Source: Elgaria multicarinata webbii (Eukaryota; Chordata; Lepidosauria; Squamata; Anguidae). Taken from it: a stretch of 64,000 nucleotides of DNA. A model generated the notes under the pieces. The model was not told where the DNA came from, searched no databases, and was given only the letters and a program-made list of their open reading frames with translations. Of this stretch, positions 12,101-23,459 are shown piece after piece. Position numbers and translations under genes: made by a program. Position 1 is the stretch's first letter. Each line of letters opens with the position of its first letter. The stretch lies in assembly GCF_023053635.1 (NCBI RefSeq), contig NC_086192.1, positions 16,778,001 through 16,842,000 on the forward strand, read 5' to 3'.

Positions 12101-15100
12101 TGAGTGTGTGCGTGTGCAAGAGAGAGAGAGATTGTTGGCCTCTTCTCTCTTATACTGGAAGTACAAAGTGTTGGTTATCACCTTTAAAGCCCTACATGGT
12201 TTGGGCCCGGGCTACCTGCGGGGTCGCCTTCTCCCGTACAATCTGCCCCCCACACTCAGGTCCTCTGGGAAGAATCTACTTCAGCCAGCAAAAACCAGAT
12301 TAACCACTGCTACCCAGAGGACCTTCTCTTCTGCCGCTCCCAGTTTGTGGAATGGCTTGCCGGGAGAGATTCGTCAACTTAACAGTCTTCCGGACTTTAA
12401 GAAAGCCGTAATGACTGATCTCTTCCGGCAGGCCTACCCAGTGGAATTTTAGGATATTGTAGTATGTTTTTAGGATACTTTTAGGAGGTTTTTAAACAGT
12501 GTACACCCTGTTTTTAATCAGTATTCTATGCTTATTGTTGATCCCTGCCTCGATCCAATCGGAGAGGCGGGTAAGAAATAAATAATTATTATCGTTATTA
12601 ATATGAAATTGGTGGGAAGAAGGAGCGTCCCTTGTGGTTTTCCTCTTACGCAGCAGACAGGCTAGAATGCAGCTCCACGCTTGCCCTGAGCGGCAGGCGG
12701 CTGTGGTCCCCGGCGCGATGCCTGGCTCTGTCGCTAGCTGGATGCCTGCTTCCTTTTTGAAGGTAACGTCGTCTGGCTCGACGAAGTCACGGCCACCCGA
12801 GCGCTCATCAACATGAGCTCCATGCCTGAGGAGGAGGAGAAGATGAAACCCCAAGAAAACAGCAAGAAAGTGGAGGACTCCAGCAAGAAAGGTAGAGCAG
12901 GCCGCCCTTCCTGCCCAGGCTGGAGAGCCCTGGCCTTGGCGGGACGGCGCTCCTGGGCGTGTGGCGGGAGCTCCTCGGCTTGAGGCTGGAGCTCCTCCGC
13001 CCTCAGAGCCAGCCGAGGCGGCCTCGACCGCGCAACGAAAGGCTGCAGCGCGAACGCGCCCGTGTGCTTCCCGGGGCGCCTTCAGCTCGCTGGCGTAGCG
13101 TGTGCGCGCTTGTCTGTCACCGAAGGTCCTCCGGCTTCATCAGCATTGAGAAGAGGCCCTTTGCTGCCTGGGCTGGGAAGGGCCTTCTCAGGTTAGGCTG
13201 CAGTGGACCAGGGCGGGCTCTTTGCCGGGCTCCGCGTGGTCCCAGCATTCGTTCACGATCCCACTTCTGCCCTGCCTCTTTCCATGCAGGGCCTTCAGGA
13301 GGGCCACCGGTCATAACTAAGGAGAAGCCACGGACAGGCCGTGGAGTGGGCAGGCTCAGGTTCCTCGCGGGCCCAAGGGCCGCTTGGGACTCAAGTCGCG
13401 CTGCTTCGCTCTTCCGCTGTAGCCTCAGGACGGCCGGTGGGCTTTTGCTGCTCCCTCTGACCACTGGGGGGCTCCCCCTTGGACCCCCGACACGCTTCCG
13501 TCGTCCAAATCGACCCCCCTGCCCTGAAGTTGCCCTGCCCTGAGACAGATCGCTGGTCCAGCCAGCCTGGGCCCCGCGGCAAGGGCCGTAGCTCAGTGGT
13601 CAAGCCCGGCTGGGCATGCAGAAGGTCCCGGGCTCGATTTCTGGGCAGCGTCTCCCAGGAGGGCTTGGAAGACCCGGGCCTGAGCGCCTTGGGAGCTGGA
13701 GCCCAGCAGGGCAGAGCGTCCCAGGCCAGATGGGCCAGGGAGGCTTCGAGTGGAGAAGGGCCCTTCCCACTGAACTGGGCCGGCCGGGGACTGGGCTTGC
13801 CCTCCCCCCTGTGCAGCCACGGCTCCTCCTCCTCCTCCTCTTCGTGACTCCGCTTCCCTTCCGCTTCCTGTGAGAAAGCGCAGCGCTGCTGCCAGGTGGT
13901 GCTCTGTGGGCGCCCCTCTCGGGGCTGCTGCTGCCCCCCCCCCCAGCCCTGCCTGGCCCTGCGCCGCGAGGGGTGTGTGCTGGCCTGCAGGCCGCTGGCC
14001 TTGTGGTGAGCGGGCCCGTTCCATGGCCTGGTGGCTCAGGATCCCCAACACCGGGGCAGTCGGAGGTAGTCAACCAGGCCATCCTCTGCTTGCGTGTGGA
14101 AAGGTAGCGGCAGCGGGTCTCTCTCTGCTTCCTTGTAGAGAAGCAAGAGGACAGCTCCGATGACGAGACGGAGGAGGGAGAGGTGGAGGACGACCATCCA
14201 AGCGACGCTGAGGTCAGTGGTGGCAGCTGTGGAGGCGTTGCTCGGGGCCCCGGCGTTTAGGCGAGGGCCCCGATGAGAGGGGGCTGAGTGACCTGGTTGT
14301 CTGGCGCCCCACGCTGCCTCTCCAGCTTGACCCGGAGCGGAAGTACCGCTTCCTCGTGGCGGTTCCCGTCCCCGTGGGAGTACCGGGCCTGACCGGTGCT
14401 CTTTCCGCAGCTGGACACCCTCTCCCCGGTGGAAGAAGACTCCCTCCTGCGGAACGACCTTCGCCCCGCCGGCAAGCTGGTCAAAGGCAACAAGCTCTTC
14501 ATGCGCTTTGCCACCAGAGGTCAGGAGCGCGCCCTGCGTTCCCCAAGCGCCGCGTTGCGCCGGCTGTGGCCGCCTCCGCAAGGTTGCGGCCACGAGGGAT
14601 GGGGCTCCTTTGCCGAACTTCCCGTGGGACTCAGTGGCCCTCTCGGTCAGCGGAGGTGGCCGTCCAGCCAGAAAGGCAGCGTCGGTCCCTCCTGACCCAT
14701 TTCTGTTTCCCCGAACAGGGAGGGAAGGAGCGGGCAGGAAAGCGCAGGGTCTTGGTCTCTGGCGCTTTGCTAGCCAGGCGGGGCTCGCTCGTGCCTTCCG
14801 GGCTTCGGCCTGTGGGCTCAGCCTTCCCCCGGTGGGCTCAGTCGGCTGCCTTGCTGGGCTGGGGGCTCTGATGCAACTTCTCCGGGGCAAAGCGGAGCCT
14901 CCATCCTCCGCGGCCGATGGCTGGGCGGGAGCCGTTGCCCCCCCTTGCCAAAGGGAGCCCCACGCCAGCAACCCGCGCCCTCCCGATCCGCAGAGCCCCC
15001 TCCCCCTGAAGCCCCACAGCCGAGAGCTGCCTTGCCGGGCTTCCCTGCTCCGAGGCTCCAGTGATGGAGGCCCCAGCGCCCCGGCCGGCTTCCCGCTGGT

Positions 15101-15976
15101 TTGTGAGCGCCGTTCCAGCCCCGACGCCACGTGTGCTCGGGGACCGGCTCCTCCTGTGGGAGCCAGGGTCGGCCCTGCTTTCAGACGCCTGGCTGGTGGT
15201 TCTGGGCCCCTTTTGCAGCCGGCCTGCCCTGCTCCCATGTCACAGCTTGTCTCTAGACCCTCGCCGAGGGCTGTGACGTCTGCTGCCCTGGATCTTGGGG
15301 TGTGTGGGGGTGTTGGGGCCCCTCTTTGCGCTTCCTGCTGCCTCGTGGCTTCCTGGTTTCCGCCTGGTTTTCAACCTGTTCTTCCCTGGGGGGCTCCTGA
15401 GGGGCAGAGGAACCCACCGCCCAACCAGCTGCCAGCTGAGCGTTTCTCCTCCTCTGCCTGCAGATGACAAAAAGGAGCTTGGTGCTGCCAGGAGGAGCCA
15501 ATATTACATGAAATACGGGAATCCCAATTATGGAGGCATGAAGGGGATCTTGAGCAACTCCTGGTGCGTGCGTGCGCGTGTGTCTTTGGGGCGGGGATTC
15601 CGTTCTCTGTTGCTCCCGCGAGGGGGGGGTTGCCCTTCTGGTGGGAGGGGGGGCTGCCTTTGCTCCTGGGTTCTCCCCCTGCTCTTGCTTCTGTCTGCTC
15701 CTACACAGCGGCATCACTTAGCGGGCTTGAGCGGCTTCCTGGGGGCTGCCCTCCCCTGTCCCAGCTCCAGGATCTTCCTAGCCTGAGGAGGGGTTCATTT
15801 CGGGGAGACACGTCAGCGGGGCAGGGGGCAGAAGCTCAGGAGGACCGGGGCGGGGGGGGCGGTGGCTGCGGAGGGTCTGGTGCTTGGATGCCGTTTGCTG
15901 ATATGGTGGGGAACGAACCTGGATAGCCAAGTTCTCCTCCTCCGCCCCTGCCCTCATGCGCACGCACACACACACG

Positions 15977-16008
<32 letters not shown>

Positions 16009-19000
16009 CACGTTCTCTGGCGTGGTGATAGCCAAAGGCAGCCTGCATCACTGCCAGACGGGACCAGGGTTGGGGACACCCTAGTCCACGGCAGGCTAAG
16101 GCACACGCTCTTCTGGGTGTGCTGCGAAGGGAGAGAGGCACCCCCCCACCCCACCCCCCCCCAGCACTCAGCTGGCACATCTGAATCAAGGTAGCGTTTG
16201 GCCCAGTCTCCAGTGGGAGGGTGGTGGTGGTGGTGGTGGGCAGACGTCCCCGTGACCAGCAATGGCGTGGCCTGACTGCGGCCTTCCCCTCGTTCTCGTG
16301 GCCTTCCAGGAAGCGGAGGTACCACTCGCGCCGGCTCCACCGCGACGTGATTAAGAAAAGGACTCTCATCGGGGACGACGTGGGCCTGACGCCGCCCTAC
16401 AAGCATCACCACTCAGGTGAGAGAGGCGGCAGCCCTTGAGGCGCCCCCAGGGCTGGCCGGCTGGCCATTGGCCCTGAGGCCACCGGAAGCGTGGAGGGCA
16501 GCGAGCCGCCTTTCCGTGTTCCGCTCCTCTTCCAAGATTAAGGCGGCCGCTGCGGCTCTTGACGCTGTTTGGTTTCGCAGATGCCTGCAGCCCCTGGTGA
16601 AACAGGCTGTTGCGGCCTGCAGTGCCCTGCGGGAGCTGGGCTCAGGCCAGCCCTGGAAGAGGGAGCCGGTGCGGGTCGCTGGAGCGCTCCTGCTGCCTCC
16701 CACTCGGGAATCCTGGGCAGTGCCTGGGGCAACCCCTTCACCCCGGGTTCTCATGGGCGGAAGGCAGGGAAGTCAGAAGCCCCAGGGCCAAAAGCGATCT
16801 GGATGAGCGGAGCAGAGCCAAGTTCCCACTTGCAACCTCTGGAACTGCCTTCCTTAGGGAAACCCCGAATCACAGCGGTGTGCATGCGGACACGGTGGAC
16901 AGTGGAAGGGGTGGGTGGGTGGGTGGATGGGGAGCAGCACCCGTTCTCGAAAGAGACACCTCGAAGACTAGCATAATATACCTCCATAAACATAGACTAG
17001 AACTCCTGCAGCTGACTCAGGGAGCAGCCCCACGGCCTCTAGGCAAGCTCGGAGGGGCGGCGTTTGGAGACCTGCCCCCCTCTCCTCCACCCCTCGCAAG
17101 ACCGTACCGGAAAAGTGACCTCGGAAGAGGGGGGGAAGAAAAGGGGCGTTTCAGAGGGGAGAAGGGCTGGGGAGGCCAGGAGGCAAACTGCCCCGAGGCC
17201 TCTCCTGCCCCCTTCCCTCCCCTCCGAAGTGCCCCAGCCGGAGGGCAAAGAAGCCCGTCTAGCGGAAAATGCAGCCCCCCCTCCCCGCTGTCGATGACTG
17301 CCCGCCTCCGAGTTTGGGGGCTGATGATCCTTTCTGAGTAGTGCCTGTGGGGCTTTGTGCAACCATAAGCCGCTTATTCCCAGTGTGTCTGCAGTCTAGA
17401 GTGGACCCTCTGAGGCGAGAGGAAGGAGGTCCCTGTGGGGCGGTCTGCCCCGTGGCTCCTGGGGTCGGCCCGCTTGCCACCGGTGTGAGGCGTTGGCTCC
17501 TGGCACTGCCTAGCGAGCCCTGTGCCTGTTGCCTCCCCAAACGGCCTGCAGGTTTAGTCAATGTTCCCGAGGAGCCCATTGAGGAAGAGGAGGAAGAGGA
17601 GGACGAGGACGACCAGGACATGGATGAAGACGACCGTGTGGTTGTGGAGTACCGAGACGAGCTGCAGGCGTTCAAGCAGTCCCGCGAGCGGAGCGCGTCT
17701 CGGCGGTCCAGCGCCAGCGAGTCCGACTCGGACGAAATGGACTACGACCTGGAGCTGAAGATGATCTCGACGCCGTCCCCAAAGAAGAACATGAAGATGA
17801 CCATGTATGCCGACGAGGTGGAGTCCCAGCTGAAGAGCATCCGGTACGGCCCTCCGCGGCCCCTTCTGGCCCTCGCGCGCACCCTTTTGGAGGGGAAGGG
17901 GGCGGGGGTTTTAGGCCCCAATCCTCCCAGAGACGTGGTTGCCAGGGAGACCGGAGTGCCATGCTGGGCCTCTCTGCCCTCATGCCAGTGACCAGAGCTG
18001 CCCTGGGCAATCCCCACGCAAACCTCCTGCTGGACATGGGAAGGCCTCATCCTTCCTGGTCTGGGGACAGAGCGAGGGGGGGGCACCTTTTGGCTCTAGG
18101 GCAGTGGTTCCCAAAGTGAGCGGTACCGGGGCGGTGGGGTTGCATAGGAGGGCGTTAAGAGGCAACGGGGGGGGGGCAAAGGGGGGCTCTCGAGGTGGTC
18201 TTTTCCGAGAAGCGCCTCTCCAGAAGGTCTTAAAACCCAGGGACGTTTTTATGGGAGAAGGCAGTTTGGTCCCAAGCCGTAGAGGGGAAGAATCCACACA
18301 CGTCTTAATACCGTTTAAGAAGAGTCCTTTTAACGGTGAATTGCTATCCTGCCCTATGGAGAGTGGTTCAGGGGCTCCTGGTTGCATTTCCAACTTCATA
18401 TTTGGTGGAATGTGGTTTTAGTGGGGTCTGCCTACTTCTCTCCAAGCAACGAAATCGACTCCAGGTTACTAAACGGGGTGATTTAAGACTCATGTTAAGT
18501 GACTCTAAACCAGACATTGGGAAACTGGTATCACCATCAAGCCCATCCATCGCATTAAGGATTTACAGAATAGTGAGTTACTAAATGTGATATCTAATAT
18601 TCTTGCTAAATGACTATCAGACTTTGAAAAGGTGATATCACTGGATCAAGTTCATCAATTACGTTTAATTGAATAAACTAAAAAAATGTAGTTGGATTTT
18701 GAATAAGTATTCAATTAATTGTTACTATTTTGAATTTTATTGCTATTCCCTTCCTTAGTGGGTCATTGAAAACGGCTATTGTGAATAATGATTTCTATAG
18801 TGTAGGGCAGGGGGCACTGTGGAACCAAGGGGGCGGTGACCTGAAAAAGTCTGGGAACCTCTGCTCTAGGGTGACCCTCGGGGGCCCGACCTGCTCAGGA
18901 GCTGCTCCTGCCCCGGCTTCCCAGCGGGGGTTCCCCTTTCAAGGAGCACATTGGCAGAGAGCCAAATCGCCCCCCCCCCAGCCGCGTTTCCTTCCCCTGC

Positions 19001-21643
19001 GCGGTATTCAGGCCCCACACGTGGGCTTGTCCTGAGTGGCTTCTCGACTCTGGGCCCCGGAGGAATCCTGTTTTGTTTTTTAACTCCGCGTAGGAACTCG
19101 ATGAGAGCAGACAGTGTGGCCTCCAGCAACGTCAAGAATCGGATTGGCAGCAAAGGCGCGTCGGAGAAGGTGGCCGACGTGCGGCAGCTGCTGCAGGAGA
19201 AACGGCAGGGGGCTCCCGGGGGGCAGCAGCAGCAGCAGCAGCCCCTGCTCAGCGCCGTGAAATCCGGTGCGTGGGTGGGCGGGCCGCTGGGTGGGCCAGG
19301 GGGGGCCTTGGCTTTGGGGAACCTGGTGTCTGACGCCGGATTGCGTTCTTGACACCCCCCCTCCCTCTACAGTGGACTCGCAATCAGGCAGTCTTTGCTT
19401 AGGTGGGGGGCTGAGCTGCCGTCTCCCAGCTTGAGCGCCTGAAGCGCCTGACTCCGGTTCTCGGGGTTTTCTTTCTCGTCGGCCGCTTTGATTCTTCACG
19501 TTGGGTCTTTTGTGGGGGTGCTGAATGTGAGCACCTGTCATGCAGGGGTGTGTGTGTGTGGGGGGGGGGCTGCCAGGTGATTTTGGACTGCAGCTCCCCT
19601 CACCATTGGCTATGATGGTTGAGGGTGATGGGAGTTGCCGTCTAACATCAGTATCAGAGGCAGGGAGCCCATGTGCACCAGTTGCAGGGGAACGTGGGCG
19701 GGAGGGTGCTGTTGCATTCGTGTCGACGGAGCGCTGGCCTAGATGACCCTTGGCCTGATCCAGCCTCAGGGTTCTTCTCGCGTGCCTCTGCTCTGACCAC
19801 TTTGGGAGGGCCACCAGTTGCCCACCCGGGACCTGGAAGCTGGAAGGCCCACAAGGCCCACTGCTGCTCTGGGTGTGTGTCCAGGGGACGTTTTGGAAGA
19901 GGAGGCCTAGTGAGCCGGGCCTGGGTCCCCTCTTCTCTCCTGTCTCCACGCTGGGCTTCCTGCCTAGCCCTGGTTCCCCACCCCCACCCCGTGTGCCTTG
20001 TGACTGATGCTCTGGTGGAGGCTGCCGGCCCTACAGGTGGGCGGGGAAGAGGGCTTTTCTCCCGGTGCTCCTTGGGGAGGGAGGCTGGGCAACAGCCGGT
20101 GGATCTGAGCCCAGGGCCTGATGGAGGGCTCGGGGGTTGTTTCCAGACGTCCGGCAGCGGCTTGGCAAGAGGCCGCACTCGCCAGAAGCCCAGCAGCAGC
20201 AGCAGCAGCAGCCGCCGCCCAGCGGCCCCTCCGCCTCTCACCGCGAGCCTGTGTCCGACGTGCACAGCCGGCTCGGGATCCCCAAGCAGGATGGCAAGGG
20301 CCTCTACTCGGATGCCAGAGAGAAGAAATCCGGTCAGTGCCGGGCGGCCCCAGCGGGGCTCCTGATTCCCTGCCCGTTGAGATGGCGTTTTAAAATGGAG
20401 AACCAGTGCGCAACGGCAGCGCGCAGCTTGGGCAGTGGTCAGCGTGGCACGGGGCTTAACTTGGTGGTGGTGGTGGTGGGCAGCAGCAAGGAGAATGTGG
20501 CCCACTCCCTGGCTGAGGTGTCTGTTCGGGCGCGGGGCTGGCCCCTCCCCACCTCTTGTAAGGCTCCAGTGCTGCTTTCAGCTCCCCGGGAAGCAGGTTG
20601 GACTGGGATAAATGCCGCTGCTGTTGGACGAGTCCGGCTCTGCCTTCAGGAGGGACCTTGTGAAAACGTTCTTCCGGCTCGTGTCTCTTTGCCTGCATCA
20701 GAGCGCTTCTTCCACTGTGCAGGGTCTGGTAGGCCCAGGCTCCAGGGCCCTGCAACTGCCTGCCCTTACACAGAGCAGGTCTTGTGGGAGGAGCACTACG
20801 TGCCAGACACTGCCCCCCCCCCCGCTCTCCCTGTTCTCCGCACCACTGTGACTGGGCCCCTGGCTGGGCCCGTGAGGAGGGTGGGCGCGGGTGTTCTTGC
20901 CAGATGCATGCTGAGAGCCCGGCATTGGTCATGCTGCCCGGTGGAGCCGTTGATGAGATTCGGCCCCAAATCCTTCATTTCCAGTCTTTGGCTCTTCTGC
21001 GAACGCCCTTCCCCCCTTCCCTGGGGTGCTGATGCCCACCCTCTCCCCTCGTTTCAGCCCTCCGCTGCAGAGAGGCCTGTGCTTGCCTATGGGGGCTGTA
21101 GGAGCTGGGGCTGTGTTTCCCTTTTGCCTGGAATGCTTGGTAGAAAGCGAGCCAGGCTGGAAGGCAGGTCTGCTGCGGAGGCAGGTGGCAGGGACTTTGT
21201 TTAGGAAGACGGTGGAAGGCTTTGGGGGCAAAAATGCCTGGAATGTATAATGAGAGGGAGGGACGTTTTGGCGAAGCAGAGCCCCGTTTGATTTCTCACC
21301 CTCCCGCGTCCCGAGAACGTTGGGGTCGGTTCGGTGCTTCGCAGAGAGGATGCGCTCTCCCTGCGTACAATTCCTCTTCAAGCCTCTCTCCCTTTGCGTA
21401 TTACCAGCAAACCTGTGGACGCGTTTAGGATCCGCATCGAAGACGCAGGAGAAGGTCCCTGAGAGAGCTGAGAAAGCCGCGGCGGTGCCCGAAGAAGACG
21501 ACTCGGAGCTGCAGCGGGCCTGGGGAGCGCTCATCAAGGAGAAGGAGCAGTCCCGCCAGAAGAAAAGCCGGCTGGACCACTTGCCCTCGCTCCAGATCGA
21601 GATCAGCCGCGAGAGCAGCTCCGGTTCAGACACGGAATCCTGA
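9160..21643 (+). CDS. NCBP3: Nuclear cap-binding protein subunit 3
   Basis: NCBP3 pairs with NCBP1 to form an alternative nuclear cap-binding complex that binds m7G caps and aids mRNA processing and export. Coding exons: 9160-9435, 9630-9695, 11139-11244, 11918-12043, 12763-12891, 14139-14212, 14411-14519, 15464-15563, 16310-16416, 17552-17843, 19094-19266, 20147-20332, 21408-21643. All have GT/AG borders and sum to 1980 nt (659 aa; human about 620). The start MSAARGLRISVKAAEP matches the vertebrate N-terminus (human MAAVRGLRVSVKAEAP). The RRM-like domain spans roughly residues 150-200 and keeps the WLDD motif (186-189). Next come an acidic tract (about 371-391), MKMTMYADEVESQL, RQRLGKRPHSPE and a conserved Ser-rich C-terminus. 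Unusual features are an expanded Glu/Ala-rich exon 1 and short Gln runs in exons 11 and 12. No frame break was found. Introns hold LINE, SINE and hAT insertions. Confidence 0.97.
9517..9590. repeat. 24-26 bp tandem repeat, three copies, NCBP3 intron 1
   Basis: The unit 'ggcccttggccatgtgcaga' plus 'gcgc' occurs at 9517-9540, 9541-9564 and 9567-9590, with a partial fourth copy starting after 9590. The copies are nearly identical, so the array is young. It begins 82 bp after the exon 1 donor. The inner part CATGTGCAGAGCGCG is also present in the TMEM248 and LRRC75A CpG islands. Confidence 0.9.
10327..10341 (+). promoter_or_regulatory. CTCF-like site (forward), NCBP3 intron 2
   Basis: CGCCAGGTGGCACTA matches the CTCF core CACCAGGGGGCGCTA at most positions. 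It faces away from the reverse-oriented site at 6507-6530, so the two bracket the NCBP3 promoter in divergent orientation. Motif match only. Confidence 0.35.
12132..12598 (+). mobile_element. LINE 3' end (CR1/L2-like clade), NCBP3 intron 4
   Basis: The forward frame encodes the C-terminal part of a non-LTR reverse transcriptase protein, including KVLVITFKALHGLGPGYL, then 'SLWNGLPGEIRQLNSL' and 'DLFRQAYPVEF', followed by a stop. The 3'UTR ends 'gagaggcgggtaagaaataaataa'. The copy is 5'-truncated but its frame is still open for about 110 codons, which suggests modest age. Related copies lie at 36208-36390, 40750-40925, 43849-44100 and 58318-58835. Confidence 0.85.
13584..13770 (+). mobile_element. 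tRNA-derived SINE, NCBP3 intron 5
   Basis: The head 'ggccgtagctcagtggtcaa' carries an A-box-like element (13589-13599). A B-box-like 'gggctcgattt' follows at about 13630-13640. The body resembles a reptilian SINE whose tail reads like 'gatgggccaggg..ggcttc'. It is heavily mutated. It is not a functional tRNA gene because the acceptor stem and anticodon arm are not preserved. Confidence 0.7.
15963..16013. repeat. CA dinucleotide microsatellite, NCBP3 intron 8
   Basis: About 24 CA units interrupted by CG dinucleotides. Confidence 0.9.
18102..18863 (+). mobile_element. hAT (Charlie/ZBED5-like) DNA transposon remnant, NCBP3 intron 10
   Basis: The element has inverted ends CAGTGGTTCCCAAAGT (left) and CAGAGGTTCCCAGACTT (right, reverse complement) and a perfect 8-bp target duplication CTCTAGGG at 18094-18101 and 18864-18871. 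A forward open frame at 18336-18584 holds the hAT C-terminal dimerisation region: the short stretch FPTSYLVECGFSGV, then LLLSKQRNRL and KRGDLRLML, as in ZBED5/SCAND3-type transposases. At 762 bp it is an internally deleted copy that has lost most of its transposase. No effect on NCBP3 splicing is apparent. Confidence 0.88.
19570..19645. repeat. 'actacaactcccatca' family copy, NCBP3 intron 11
   Basis: 'ggactgcagctcccctcacc' and the opposing 'gggtgatgggagttgccgtc' form the two arms of the short palindromic element, both worn. Confidence 0.6.
19646..19795 (+). mobile_element. CR1 LINE 3' fragment, NCBP3 intron 11
   Basis: Reads 'cagtatcagaggcagg', 'ggaacgtgggcgggagggtg', 'ctggcctagatgacccttgg' and 'cctgatccagc', the order of the extreme 3' end of a CR1 subfamily. 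About 150 bp are present. Confidence 0.7.
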
Positions 21644-22904
21644 CTGCCTTGGGGCCCCCGTCCGGAGACTTTGCCCTCCCCCCCACCCCCCCCCCGTGCG
21701 CCTGGCCTGGGCCGCCTCGGGAGCCCAGCTCTGCCCTCCAGCCTCCTGCTCCCAGGAACCTGTGGCACGAGATGGCCCTGCGTGGCCGAGGGAGTGCGAG
21801 TGCGTGTGCGTGTGCGTTCCCCTAGAACGCCTTCCGGGGCTTTGTAGAAGACATGTGCGTTCCTAAGGTTTCCCACCTACTGTTCTGAGGGAGGGAGGGA
21901 GGGAGGGAGGGAGAGCCTCCAGCTGTTCCCTCCAAGGCTACGGATCTTTCCTTGACGATCACCTTTGCCTTTCTGGGCCCTCTCTGGGCAACCGGCCAGC
22001 GTGGGCTCTCTGTGGGTCAGCTCTGGCCCCCGCGGCCCCCTCCCCCTCCCTCCTCTGCCTCCAGAATGACCCGTGAATGTAGATCCAAGCGGAGGCACCA
22101 CCAGCAACCGGCCGCCTCTGCCATCCGCGGCAGCAGTTCTGGTTCAGAAGCCAACCTGAACTGACTTTCTGTGTTTCAGGAAACTTGCCTACCTAAAATG
22201 AAGATTGAACAGTTGGAAGCCTTTGAAAGGGTGCATACAATCCTGGAAGGTGCTTTTTGGTTGTTATTGAAAGTAACCTTAAAATAATTTCCATCTGTAT
22301 AATGTTCAAAGGAATCCAGCAATGGAAATACTAATTTTTATATATATATATATATTTGTGACTTTTTTTTTTTGCTGTTGGCTAAAGTGAAAGCGACCGT
22401 GGTAGTTTCATACGTGCAGTTCAAATTATATATATAAAAATATGGGGCGCGTGTGTGTGTGTGTATAGGATAGGGCGGAATCTCAGCATGTAGCATCTGC
22501 TGGGAACTTCCGCAAAAGTCTTCCAAAAATGAGTGGAGGTTCCTGGTGGATCATGGCTCTTTTCTGGGAATGGGATGCCTCCCTTTCATCACGATTTCTC
22601 ATTGTCATGGCTGTCTGTGGTGGATTCCCCCGCCCCCGCCCTCAAAATTCCCGCTTGGCTCCGTGTCCACGCGTTCCGTGGCTTTTCCTTCTTTCCTCTT
22701 TGCTAGAGCGGGAGCCTCTCCCTGATTTTACCTACTAGCCAATCTTTGGAGGCTTTGGATAAGCAAGGGGATCCTCTGCTGTGAGCTTCTTTGACAGCAC
22801 AGGAACTAGCAAGCTTCTAAACAACCAAATCTGGCAAGGCGTTGGAGGTCAGTGGACAGCATTTGGTTTCAGCGGCTTTTCTGCTTTGCATGGATCCTCT
22901 TCTG

Positions 22905-23112
22905 TTTAAATACGGCTTCTAAAGCATCCTGGTTTGTTGCTCCCAAACAAGCCAGGATTCTTAAGCCAACAGCCCAGAGTGTATTTGGGATGTATCAAAC
23001 GGGTGTCTTGTGCTCAGCCGCCACAATATGCTTGCGTAGACAAACAGGCTGTGGGCCACGGCATGCTTCATGCTCACAGTATGAAGCCAGGAATCCTGGC
23101 TTATTCTGTGTT
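22905..23112. repeat. Fold-back repeat in NCBP3 3'UTR
   Basis: 'cctggtttgttgctccc' faces 'aaacaagccagg' across a short loop near 22929-22957. Farther on, 'aagccaggaatcctggctt' is a near-perfect palindrome. This layout suggests a remnant of a small palindromic transposable element. Confidence 0.4.
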
Positions 23113-23426
23113 CGAACATAGACAGTAGCTTGTTTCAGACGCACAGAGGTGAGTGGGCGAGCGGCTGCCGTAGCTCATTTCCTGTGGGTTCCTTGCAGGC
23201 AGACAGGTTTGCTGCCCCTCCCCATTTCCCAAAAGTATTGGAAGGCCTCCGTGTCTGAGTTGGCTGTTGGTGGCCATGGTTTAGCTTTGCCTTGGAATTC
23301 CCGCTTTGCTTGAGGGTTTCAGTTGTACATTTTATTGTGTGCACTAAAGAGAACAAATGGAAGACACTCGTTGGCTGGTGGTGTCTAGATGGGACCAGTT
23401 TCCTTGTTGCTTTGAGATATGGATCT

Positions 23427-23432
23427 AATAAA
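23427..23432 (+). terminator. NCBP3: Poly(A) signal, NCBP3
   Basis: AATAAA followed at once by 'ttttctgttgttgtt', a T/G-rich downstream element. It is the clearest signal between the NCBP3 stop and the TMEM248 promoter. Confidence 0.6.
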
Positions 23433-23459
23433 TTTTCTGTTGTTGTTACTGCTGCTGCT

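Larger units (their letters stand above)
21644..23450 (+). other. NCBP3: NCBP3 3' untranslated region (predicted)
   Basis: From the TGA at 21641-21643 the sequence runs with no splice-supported coding content to a canonical AATAAA at 23427-23432. A T/G-rich stretch follows that suits a downstream element. It contains a TA microsatellite (about 22338-22353) and a fold-back repeat near 22910-23110. Upstream alternative cleavage cannot be excluded. Confidence 0.6.

Noticed and set aside
13584-13660. tRNA-like sequence
   Set aside because: A and B boxes are present but the cloverleaf is broken and a SINE body follows, so it is annotated as a SINE.
14036-15238. 400-codon minus-strand frame inside NCBP3
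   Set aside because: It runs through introns and verified NCBP3 exons 6 and 7 in antisense and has no domain.
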